Made by a program: the position numbers and the translations under genes
The notes under the pieces: model-generated
Seen by the model: only the letters and a program-made list of their open reading frames with translations
What the model was told of the DNA's origin: nothing
The model's database searches: none
NCBI GenBank assembly: GCA_019313725.1
Contig: JAFDAT010000229.1
Coordinates: 1-5,941 of the forward strand
Origin: Deltaproteobacteria bacterium
Lineage (GTDB): Bacteria > Desulfobacterota > Desulfobacteria > Desulfobacterales > B30-G6
Length of the DNA stretch: 5,941 nucleotides
Direction: 5' to 3'
Shown here: piece after piece, positions 1-5,941 of the stretch
Position numbering within the stretch: the first letter of the stretch is position 1
Layout of the letters: the number at the start of each line of letters is the position of its first letter

Positions 1-177
1 CATTCGATATGCTAAAAGATACTGACAGAAATCTATTGTAGAATTATGTCGGCGGTAGAATGATATCTGCAGAAATAATGGCGGCCGAAGGCCTAATGAC
101 GCACGCAGTGCAAATGACAGAGGCCAACCATACGATAGACACGAACGTGTCACAAACTTAAACACGCTGGAATAAAT
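1..177. other. Non-coding leader upstream of the bd-like/multihaem operon
   Basis: No convincing coding region was seen in this stretch, which presumably holds the operon promoter. Two inverted repeats are visible: GGCC-GAA-GGCC at 83-93 and a perfect GACACG-AA-CGTGTC at 138-151. No clear sigma-70 -35/-10 pair with normal spacing was found: the best candidate, TTGTAG at 36-41 with TAGAAT at 56-61, has only a 14-base spacer. The left edge may include the tail of an intergenic region belonging to an unseen neighbour. Confidence 0.5.
138..151. promoter_or_regulatory. Perfect 14-bp palindrome upstream of the operon (possible operator)
   Basis: GACACG-AA-CGTGTC is a perfect inverted repeat with 6-base arms and a 2-base centre, ending 26 bases before the ATG of the first gene. 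The centre is too short for a good RNA hairpin, so binding of a dimeric regulator to DNA is the more natural reading. No regulator family can be named from it, and a palindrome of this size can occur by chance. Confidence 0.3.
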
Positions 178-1251
178 ATGGACCCCTTATCGCTTATCCC
201 CACGCCTGACGTCATCCCCGTTCACTGGGGCTGGCTAAAATTTTTCCTGATTGCCACCTTTTTTCTGCATCTTTTATTCATGAACACCATGCTGGGAATC
301 AGCATCATCGCCCTGGCCCAGTCGTTGTTCAAAACCCCCGGCTCAACGTCGATTAACAGGGAAATCAGCGCAAAGCTGCCCTACACCATCGCCTTTACCG
401 TAAACATGGGGGTTGCCCCTCTGCTTTTCATCCAGGTGCTGTACGGTCAGTTCATCTACACCAGTTCGCTGCTGATGGCGGTCTACTGGCTTTCCATCAC
501 GGCCATCCTGATCATCGCCTACTACAGTGCCTACCTCTACCATTATACGTTCGACGCAGCCGGTTCGGCCCGAACCATCTTCATGGCCATTACCGTCGTC
601 AACCTGCTCATCATCGGCTTTTTCTTCTCCAATAACATGACCATGATGCTGTCACCTGATAGCTGGGTGCGATATTTTGACGCCCCGGGCGGCACGCTGT
701 TGAACCTTGCCGAGCCAACACTGATCCCGCGGTACCTTCATTTTGTCCTGTCTGCCGTTGCCGGGGGCGGGTTGTTTCTGGCCATCGTGTGGGAGCTGAA
801 AGCCCGTCGCCATGAAAACCATTACCAGGAAAGGATCCAACAAAGCCTGCGCTGGTTCATCGGCGCCACCCTGCTGCAGTTTGCTATCGGAACCTGGTGG
901 CTCTTTACGCTCCCCGAACATGTTGCCCGCATATTCATGGGCGGCAGTACACCGGCGACAGCCCTTTTCATCCTGGGGATGCTGGGTACGATCCTTGCGC
1001 TGATTTTCGGCTTCAAGGGCAGGGTCCGGCCCTGTGCAGGCGTAACGATCCTGACCATCCTTGTCATGGTGCTGATGCGGGACCAGATGCGGACAGCCTT
1101 TCTCAAACCCTATTTTGAACTCGCCATGCTGGAAACCAATCCCCAGTACGGTTCGCTGATCCTGTTTCTCATAGCACTTGGCATCGGAGGCGCCGCCATT
1201 GCCTACATGCTCAAGCTCGCCTTCGGGAACAAAACGGAGGCGCGCTCATGA
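178..1251 (+). CDS. CydA-superfamily (cytochrome bd subunit I-like) integral membrane protein, 9 TM helices
   Basis: This 357-residue protein has about nine hydrophobic helices (roughly 18-48, 68-92, 97-122, 132-152, 183-206, 224-244, 259-279, 285-301, 324-347). Positive residues cluster in loops that would be cytoplasmic if the N-terminus is periplasmic, as in CydA. By-eye comparison with E. coli CydA supports homology. Helix 1 (FFLHLLF.NTMLG) aligns with the segment around the haem b595 ligand His19, making His31 the counterpart. Helix 5 (YLHFVLSAVAGGG) aligns with the segment around the haem b558 ligand His186, making His188 the counterpart. Met268 in helix 7 is a candidate for the b558 Met. 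The acidic pair of CydA helix 3 is absent, the GRQPW region reads RDQMRTAF, and there is no long Q-loop between helices 6 and 7. It is probably the haem-binding partner of the next gene, with which it overlaps by 4 bases. The start is the first in-frame ATG, after a weak GGAA at 169-172. The superfamily call is an alignment from memory, so a divergent CydB-like origin remains possible. Confidence 0.75.
   Translation: MDPLSLIPTPDVIPVHWGWLKFFLIATFFLHLLFMNTMLGISIIALAQSLFKTPGSTSINREISAKLPYTIAFTVNMGVAPLLFIQVLYGQFIYTSSLLMAVYWLSITAILIIAYYSAYLYHYTFDAAGSARTIFMAITVVNLLIIGFFFSNNMTMMLSPDSWVRYFDAPGGTLLNLAEPTLIPRYLHFVLSAVAGGGLFLAIVWELKARRHENHYQERIQQSLRWFIGATLLQFAIGTWWLFTLPEHVARIFMGGSTPATALFILGMLGTILALIFGFKGRVRPCAGVTILTILVMVLMRDQMRTAFLKPYFELAMLETNPQYGSLILFLIALGIGGAAIAYMLKLAFGNKTEARS
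1236..1240 (+). promoter_or_regulatory. Shine-Dalgarno site for the cytochrome fusion gene, inside the end of the upstream gene
   Basis: GGAGG lies 7 bases before the ATG at 1248. It fixes that start, which overlaps the upstream TGA as ATGA. The arrangement indicates translational coupling and roughly matched production of the two proteins. Confidence 0.8.
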
Positions 1252-3899
1252 ATTATCCGGTCTGGGAATTGTATTTTTCAGGGGGCGGTTTTTGGATGGT
1301 GATCATCGCGGTGGTGCACGTCTATGTGTCCCACTTCGCCGTCGGCGGGGGGCTCTTTCTCGTGCTGACGGAAATGAAGGCCTACCGTGAAAATGATTCC
1401 GAAATTCTGGCTTACACAAAGTCCCACAGCAAATTCTTTCTGCTCCTGACGATGGTGTTCGCCGGAATCACCGGCGTGGGTATCTGGTTTACCATATCGC
1501 TTTTGAGTCCAACCGCAACCTCGACCCTCGTGCATATATTTGTCTTTGGCTTTGCCACCGAGTGGGTCTGTTTTCTGGTAGAAATCATCGCCCTCTTTCT
1601 CTACTATTACAAATTCGAAAAAATAAGCAGGGCATCCCACCTGAAGATCGGATGGCTCTATTTTATCTTTGCCTGGCTCTCCCTCTTTTTTATCAATGCC
1701 ATCATCGACTTCATGCTCACCCCCGGCGACTGGCTGGAAACAAAAAGTTTCTGGGATGGTTTTTTCAATCCCTCCATGGTGCCCGCGCTCTGCTTTCGTA
1801 CAGCATTGGCCCTGTTTCTGGCCGGTATTTTCGGATTTATAACCGCCGTGTTTATCGGCAAGCCCGAATTCAGGCAAAAAATGATCGCTTACTGCAGCAA
1901 ATGGCTGATCTTTCCCTTGCCGTTCATGGCGCTGTCTGCTCTGTGGTATCTGTACGTACTGCCTGAAAACATCAAGCTGATGATCTTGAGCCATTCTCCT
2001 GAAATCGTACCGGCCGTTACCCTGTTCAGCTGGCTCCTGCCTCTGTTTCTAGCCCTGGGGCTGCTCATGCGCGCCCGTATCCCGGCCCGCATTCAAATCA
2101 CGGTTGCCTTTACCTGTCTCCTGGCCGGTCTCGTCTACATGGGTGCCTTCGAGTGGATCCGGGAGGCAGGCAGACGACCCTACCTCATCTACGGACACAC
2201 CTACTCTACTGCGGTAAGGGTGGGAGAAGAGGATAAAATCAATCAAAAAGGGATTCTGCAAACAGCTAAGTGGGTGGAAAACAGGAACCTGACCCAGGCC
2301 AACACGCTCGAAGCCGGCCGGGAAATATTCAGGATATCGTGCATGGGCTGTCATTCCATCGGTGGTCCCATCAATGACATCCTGCCGCTTACCAAAAAGC
2401 TTTCACTGCTGGGTATGCAGGCCCAGCTGAACGGTCAGGGAAAAATCCTGACCTATATGCCGCCCTTCATGGGAACAAAAGATGAGCTGCACGCGCTTGC
2501 GCGCTACATCGTGAGTGTGCTGCATGTCAAAACAGAACAGACGCTGCAATTGACACCAGTGGAAATCCCGATCACTCCGCCAACATTTGACGAACCCACG
2601 GCCCAATATGTGCTGCTGGCCTGGAGTGACAGGGGCATGCATGCCATGACCGACAGTGATCGTTACTGGTCCTTTCAACCGCCGGCAAGCTCCATCTATG
2701 CTCAATTGATCCGGCGGGGTGAAACACCCGAGATTGTAACCGGTGACGTGGACCTCGTCTATGCCGTGGAGAAAGGCCATGAAAACCCTTCGGCCTATGT
2801 CGATTTCTGGAAAGTTTCGGGTGCCCTGATGGGCAAGGTGATTCCTACCGATACCGGTCTCACGGGCAACACTTTGAGTGGAAATCTGAAATTCAACGAA
2901 GACCTGATGGCGTTCAGCATAGATCACCTGCCCGTGGTTCCCTATAAAAAGGGCGGTTCATTCAACCCCTATCCCCTCTTCCAGCTAGAAGCCCGAGATT
3001 CGGAAAACGGAAAAATTCTGGCTCAAACAGCCCTGGTCACCCCGGTTTCCACTGAAATGGGGTGCCGAAACTGTCATGGCGGTCCCTGGCGGTTTGACGG
3101 CAAGGCCGGCATCGGTGACGACACCGCCGCAGACATACTGGCCGTCCACGACAGGATCAGCAAAACCGACCTGCTCTCGGCAGCCCGGAAGGGACAACCC
3201 CGCCTGTGTCAATCCTGCCACGCCGGCAATATAACCGGGATCGAAAGCGACCCTGAGCGCCTGAGCCTCTCGGCATCCATGCACGGTTTTCATGCCAACT
3301 ATCTGAGCGGCATGGGTGACGATGCCTGCAGCACCTGCCACACATCCTCATCCCATGGAATGACACGTGGTTTTCGTGGCATACACCGTGAAATCGAGCT
3401 GACCTGCACCAGCTGCCATCTTTCCATCGAGGATCACGCCCTGAGTTTGCTGGCTGCCGAGAAACAGGCCGGTAAAGAACGGAAAGCGAATGTCCTGATG
3501 AAACACCTGACCTCGCAATTTGTGGATGCCCACAGCCTGGTCGAACCGCGGACAGCCTGGACCAACCAACCCGACTGCATGAACTGTCACGTCGATTTCG
3601 AACCGCCTGAAACCGATCAGGTCGAATACAACACCTGGACCGACAAGGCCGATCAGCGCTTCCGCCACCGTACCGACGATGCCGGTCTCATGTGCATGGC
3701 CTGCCACGGTGCCGCCCATGCCGTTTATCCGACCAGGAACCCCTACGGTGAAGACCGGGACAACCTGCAGCCCCTCCAGTACCAGGGAACCCCCTATCCC
3801 CTCGGCTCAGACAGCGGGTGCCGTGTCTGCCACACCATCGACATGGAGGACGAAATCCACCACCCCAATATGCTGGGGGAGTTTCGCAATACCCGTTAA
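1248..3899 (+). CDS. CydA-like membrane core fused to monohaem cytochrome c and heptahaem cytochrome domains (octahaem fusion)
   Basis: This 883-residue protein has four parts. Residues 1-305 hold eight TM helices (about 15-41, 62-84, 95-121, 133-155, 178-203, 215-237, 254-274, 281-302). They resemble CydA: His24 aligns with haem b595 ligand His19, Glu105 and Glu112 with the Glu99/Glu107 pair, and REAGRRPY at 305-312 with the AEYGRQPW motif. Arg184 sits near the haem b558 His186, and the helix 6-7 loop is short, so no Q-loop is present. Residues about 353-425 form a class I cytochrome c (CMGCH 365-369, likely Met404 ligand in YMPPF). Residues about 454-600 carry a GMHAM motif (463-467) and no haem site. 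Residues 606-883 carry seven motifs: CRNCH 606, CQSCH 654, CSTCH 694, CTSCH 720, CMNCH 777, CMACH 816, CRVCH 858. Twelve further His residues are available as distal ligands. An even helix number with the positive-inside pattern puts all c haems in the periplasm. Electron exchange with periplasmic cytochromes is inferred; oxygen reduction is plausible but unproven. Confidence 0.85.
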   Translation: MNYPVWELYFSGGGFWMVIIAVVHVYVSHFAVGGGLFLVLTEMKAYRENDSEILAYTKSHSKFFLLLTMVFAGITGVGIWFTISLLSPTATSTLVHIFVFGFATEWVCFLVEIIALFLYYYKFEKISRASHLKIGWLYFIFAWLSLFFINAIIDFMLTPGDWLETKSFWDGFFNPSMVPALCFRTALALFLAGIFGFITAVFIGKPEFRQKMIAYCSKWLIFPLPFMALSALWYLYVLPENIKLMILSHSPEIVPAVTLFSWLLPLFLALGLLMRARIPARIQITVAFTCLLAGLVYMGAFEWIREAGRRPYLIYGHTYSTAVRVGEEDKINQKGILQTAKWVENRNLTQANTLEAGREIFRISCMGCHSIGGPINDILPLTKKLSLLGMQAQLNGQGKILTYMPPFMGTKDELHALARYIVSVLHVKTEQTLQLTPVEIPITPPTFDEPTAQYVLLAWSDRGMHAMTDSDRYWSFQPPASSIYAQLIRRGETPEIVTGDVDLVYAVEKGHENPSAYVDFWKVSGALMGKVIPTDTGLTGNTLSGNLKFNEDLMAFSIDHLPVVPYKKGGSFNPYPLFQLEARDSENGKILAQTALVTPVSTEMGCRNCHGGPWRFDGKAGIGDDTAADILAVHDRISKTDLLSAARKGQPRLCQSCHAGNITGIESDPERLSLSASMHGFHANYLSGMGDDACSTCHTSSSHGMTRGFRGIHREIELTCTSCHLSIEDHALSLLAAEKQAGKERKANVLMKHLTSQFVDAHSLVEPRTAWTNQPDCMNCHVDFEPPETDQVEYNTWTDKADQRFRHRTDDAGLMCMACHGAAHAVYPTRNPYGEDRDNLQPLQYQGTPYPLGSDSGCRVCHTIDMEDEIHHPNMLGEFRNTR

Positions 3900-3992
3900 A
3901 ATTTGATTTGAGCTAATATAATGATTAATTTATTGGTTTGATCTTTAAATCGTAATCGTTGAAACCCAGCAATCATAAATTGAGGTGATGAA
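3900..3992 (+). promoter_or_regulatory. AT-rich gap with a candidate -10 box for the downstream oxidoreductase
   Basis: This 93-base spacer is much richer in A+T than the flanking genes. It contains a perfect TATAAT at 3917-3922. The best -35 at normal spacing is GTTAAA at 3895-3900 (16-base spacer), a 3 of 6 match. No stem followed by a T-run was found, so no intrinsic terminator for the cytochrome operon is apparent. The downstream gene may have its own promoter here or receive read-through. Confidence 0.3.
3982..3989 (+). promoter_or_regulatory. Strong Shine-Dalgarno site for the NADP-dependent oxidoreductase
   Basis: GAGGTGAT is fully complementary to the conserved 3' end of bacterial 16S rRNA and lies just before the ATG at 3993. 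It decides that start. The ATG at 3988 is in another frame and stops after two codons. Confidence 0.75.
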
Positions 3993-5000
3993 ATGAAAAA
4001 TATAATCAGTCGTGAAATCAGGTTAAACTCCCGTCCCGTGGGGACACCCGGACAAAACAACTTCGCACTGGCAGAAACAACCCTTCCGGAGCCTATCGAA
4101 AATGAACTTTTAGTCAAAAACCTTTTCATGTCCGTCGACCCCTACATGCGGGGCAGAATGGTGGACCGGAAAAGCTATGTTCCGCCGTTTCAGATCGGGC
4201 AACCCCTCGAAGGCGGTAGTGTGGGAGAAGTCGTACAATCCCGCAACGACAAATTCAAGCCGGGCGACCTCGTGCTCAGCATGTTGGGCTGGCGTGAATA
4301 TTTTGTGTCGAACGGTGGCGGCCTGACCCGCATCGCCCCGGGAAAGGTTCCCGTTCAGGCCTACCTGGGGACGCTGGGCATGCCGGGCCTGACCGCTTAC
4401 TGCGGCCTGCTCGAAATAGGTCGACCGGCAAAGGGCGAAACCGTTTTCGTGTCGGCCGCGGCGGGTGCCGTGGGCTCGATTGTATGCCAGATTGCCAAAA
4501 TAAAGGGCTGCCGGGTCGTCGGCAGCGCCGGGTCGGACGAAAAAGTCGCCTGGCTCAAAGAGGTGGCCGGCGTCGACGAGGCCTTCAACTATAAAACCGC
4601 CGGTAACCTTATCGAAACCGTGGGCAGCCTCTGCCCTGGCGGCATCGATGTCTACTACGAAAATGTGGGCGGCGAACACCTGGAAGCGGCTCTCGAGCAC
4701 ATGAACACCTATGGAAGGCTGGTCATGTGCGGCATGATTGCGCACTACAATGCCACCGAACGCCCAACCGGCCCTGCAAACCTGAGTTACGTCATCGCTA
4801 AGCAGCTCAAGATAGAGGGGTTCATCGTGGGAAGATTTGCTGACAAAATGCCGCAATTCCAATCGGACATGGGCAAATGGATTGCCGAGGGAACCATAAC
4901 ATGGAAGGAAACCGTCCTGGAAGGTATTGAGAAAGCCCCGGAAGCGTTTATCGGTCTTTTCAAAGGTGAGAACTTCGGTAAAATGATCGTAAAACTGTAG
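3993..5000 (+). CDS. NADP-dependent medium-chain oxidoreductase (curcumin/alkenal/prostaglandin reductase-like)
   Basis: This 335-residue protein belongs to the zinc-free branch of the medium-chain dehydrogenase/reductase family that includes E. coli CurA, plant alkenal reductases and prostaglandin reductases. Those enzymes use NADPH to reduce the C=C bond of alpha,beta-unsaturated carbonyls in the cytoplasm. Seen in the sequence are the N-terminal substrate domain with FMSVDPYMRGRM, then GTLGMPGLTAY, the nucleotide-binding glycine motif SAAAGAVGS (154-162), a GSAGSDEK segment after the second strand of the Rossmann fold, and YYENVGG (221-227), close to the family's typical YFDNVGG. The structural and catalytic zinc ligands of alcohol dehydrogenases are absent. 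Length is slightly below CurA's, as expected for a complete member. It is 93 bases after the cytochrome gene with its own strong ribosome site, so an independent unit is more likely than a shared pathway. The physiological substrate is unknown; detoxification of reactive enones is the usual guess. Confidence 0.9.
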   Translation: MKNIISREIRLNSRPVGTPGQNNFALAETTLPEPIENELLVKNLFMSVDPYMRGRMVDRKSYVPPFQIGQPLEGGSVGEVVQSRNDKFKPGDLVLSMLGWREYFVSNGGGLTRIAPGKVPVQAYLGTLGMPGLTAYCGLLEIGRPAKGETVFVSAAAGAVGSIVCQIAKIKGCRVVGSAGSDEKVAWLKEVAGVDEAFNYKTAGNLIETVGSLCPGGIDVYYENVGGEHLEAALEHMNTYGRLVMCGMIAHYNATERPTGPANLSYVIAKQLKIEGFIVGRFADKMPQFQSDMGKWIAEGTITWKETVLEGIEKAPEAFIGLFKGENFGKMIVKL

Positions 5001-5428
5001 CCAGATACTGGTTACTGCTCTCTGGATGCCGCTAAGGCAGACTTATCACGGATTTCGTGGGTGGGTGATATTTTCACAAATTGAATGGCTCTCTCAGAAA
5101 AAACAGTTGGCATATGCCCCAGTAAAGCGTTAAAAATTTACAGGATTATGTAAACTAATTTCTATCAATTATGAATCCAACCTTTTGTTACAAAGTCTTT
5201 AGTTGGAAGGGATCGCCGGGCTTGATGTAATCAACGCTTTTCAGCGGCAATCAATTTTTGGATATTTGTTGTGTAATTTTCACCAGGAAGTCTTTACAAA
5301 TAGTAGGTGAAATATATCATGAAAATGCAACTATCATGCTAAAATATCTTAATGCCGATACCATAACATGGTATCAACAATTTTGGCTGGGTGGTTCTGT
5401 GCTGGAGATCTCCATGGCACTCATAATA
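5001..5428. other. AT-rich intergenic region between convergent genes
   Basis: No gene is supported here. The region is clearly richer in A+T than its neighbours and contains several perfect short inverted repeats: GGCATATGCC (5109-5118), TTTACA-6-TGTAAA (5137-5154), TTGAT-3-ATCAA (5222-5234), GATACCAT-3-ATGGTATC (5357-5375) and TGGAGATCTCCA (5403-5414). None is followed by a T-run on either strand, so no classical intrinsic terminator is seen despite the convergent genes. A 74-codon open frame starting at 5258 runs into the coding end of the opposite gene and is not considered real. Confidence 0.5.
5357..5375. repeat. Perfect 19-bp inverted repeat (8-base arms, 3-base centre)
   Basis: GATACCAT-AAC-ATGGTATC could fold as an RNA hairpin with a 3-nt loop on either strand or act as a protein-binding palindrome. 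It lies 53 bases beyond the stop codon of the minus-strand FAD oxidoreductase, where a 3' hairpin could end or protect that transcript. The lack of a following T-run argues against simple intrinsic termination. Confidence 0.4.
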
Positions 5429-5941
5429 TTATTCGGCCTTCCTGGCTCTTGCCTTTGCACAAAGTATTTGAAATTTCGCTGAGGTCGGATCCACAATTCC
5501 AAATCGATCCGGCCTGAAAGGCATCAAGTCGTGTGGGCTTTCACCTTCTATGATCAATCCAGCCATCGCCTCTCCGATGCCGCCGGAGGACATGACCCCT
5601 GAGCCGCAACAACCCGCTGCCACATAAAGCCCCGGTCTCTCGTCGATTTCCCCGAGAATGAAGTGGCCATCCGGCGTATAGCCTGACAGGCCGGTCACGT
5701 AGCTTTCAAAACGGGCGTCATTTAGATCCGGGAAAAAGCTCGAGACACGTGCCTCTGCTTCAATAAGAGCATCCCATTCATGACCATTTTCTGTGATGGT
5801 AAAAGTGCCTATATCATCCGGTAAAATGCGGTAATCGAACGCAGGTGAAAAGTCTTCCTGCACCCCTAAAAGCATGCTGTTCAACTCAGGTCTTGTATAA
5901 GCCCCGGCGTCGGCATGGACTGTCATCGGCTGGTTTTTGTA
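5429..5941 (-). CDS. FAD-dependent oxidoreductase (DAO family), C-terminal part, truncated by the window edge
   Basis: The frame is open from the right edge at 5941 to a TAA at 5431-5429, giving the last 170 residues. An internal Met at 5926 is not taken as the start, because the frame stays open before it and the N-terminal FAD-binding GxGxxG domain is missing. Near the end it shows the typical C-terminal FAD-contact pattern of glycine/sarcosine oxidase and dimethylglycine dehydrogenase-like proteins: SGYTPDGHFILGE, then PGLYVAAGCCGSGVMSSGGIG, then FRPDRFG. Such enzymes oxidise secondary or tertiary amines or amino acids using FAD. The substrate cannot be told from this part. It is convergent with the NADP-dependent oxidoreductase, and its promoter and neighbours lie outside the window. 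Confidence 0.85.
   Translation of the reverse strand, partial: YKNQPMTVHADAGAYTRPELNSMLLGVQEDFSPAFDYRILPDDIGTFTITENGHEWDALIEAEARVSSFFPDLNDARFESYVTGLSGYTPDGHFILGEIDERPGLYVAAGCCGSGVMSSGGIGEAMAGLIIEGESPHDLMPFRPDRFGIVDPTSAKFQILCAKARARKAE

Noticed and set aside
83..93. GGCC-GAA-GGCC inverted repeat in the leader
   Set aside because: Four-base arms are common by chance, and no other signal surrounds it.
178..1251. Reading the first gene as an NrfD/PsrC-type quinol-interacting membrane subunit
   Set aside because: Such subunits often accompany multihaem cytochromes, but helices 1 and 5 here align with the His19 and His186 segments of CydA, and the topology matches CydA.
1278..1994. A 238-codon open frame on the minus strand opposite the membrane core of the fusion
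   Set aside because: The plus-strand frame has TM helices and CydA-like motifs; the antisense translation is charged, lacks motifs and has no ribosome site.
4110..4862. A 250-codon open frame on the minus strand
   Set aside because: It lies wholly opposite the NADP-dependent oxidoreductase, whose protein has clear family motifs. The minus frame gives a low-complexity, motif-free translation typical of an antisense shadow.
3993..5000. Zinc-dependent alcohol dehydrogenase
   Set aside because: The zinc-ligand Cys/His pattern of alcohol dehydrogenases is absent, and the N-terminal and YENVGG motifs fit the zinc-free double-bond reductases.
5001..5040. Possible intrinsic terminator just after the NADP-dependent oxidoreductase (CCAG-ATA-CTGG at 5001-5011 and overlapping short arms)
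   Set aside because: The stem has only four pairs and no T-run follows, so termination is not supported.
5258..5482. A 74-codon plus-strand open frame with a hydrophobic middle
   Set aside because: It overlaps the well-supported 3' end of the minus-strand FAD oxidoreductase, has no good ribosome site and shows no recognisable motif.

Overview
The window looks like chromosomal DNA from an anaerobic or microaerophilic Gram-negative bacterium, most likely a deltaproteobacterium (Desulfobacterota). That placement is an inference. It rests on a very large multihaem cytochrome c of a type I associate with that group, on moderate GC in the genes with AT-rich gaps, and on canonical Shine-Dalgarno sites. 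No rRNA, tRNA, mobile element or CRISPR array was seen.

Layout: 1-177 is a non-coding leader with a perfect 14-bp palindrome. 178-1251 and 1248-3899 (+) form a tight two-gene operon with a 4-base ATGA stop/start overlap. The first gene encodes a 9-helix membrane protein that aligns by eye with cytochrome bd subunit I (CydA). The second encodes an 883-residue fusion: an 8-helix CydA-like core, a monohaem cytochrome c domain, a middle domain without haem, and a C-terminal domain with seven CXXCH motifs (eight haem c sites in all). 3900-3992 is a short AT-rich gap. 3993-5000 (+) is an NADP-dependent medium-chain oxidoreductase of the curcumin/alkenal reductase type. 5001-5428 is a non-coding, AT-rich, palindrome-containing gap. 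5429-5941 (-) is the C-terminal part of a DAO-type FAD-dependent oxidoreductase that runs off the right edge and converges on the previous gene.

How the genes fit together: the two operon genes most likely make one inner-membrane complex of two CydA-superfamily paralogues, with no CydB in the window. Neither protein has the long periplasmic Q-loop that binds quinol in classical cytochrome bd. The fusion subunit instead carries a periplasmic wire of eight c-type haems. The ligand pattern looks complementary: the fusion keeps the haem b595-type His and the acidic pair of helix 3 but has Arg near the haem b558 His, while the partner keeps both His positions but lacks the acidic pair. The simplest model is a bd-like membrane haem core exchanging electrons with periplasmic cytochromes rather than quinol. 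Whether it reduces oxygen, another acceptor, or works in the opposite direction cannot be read from the sequence. The two downstream oxidoreductase genes show no evident link to this complex.
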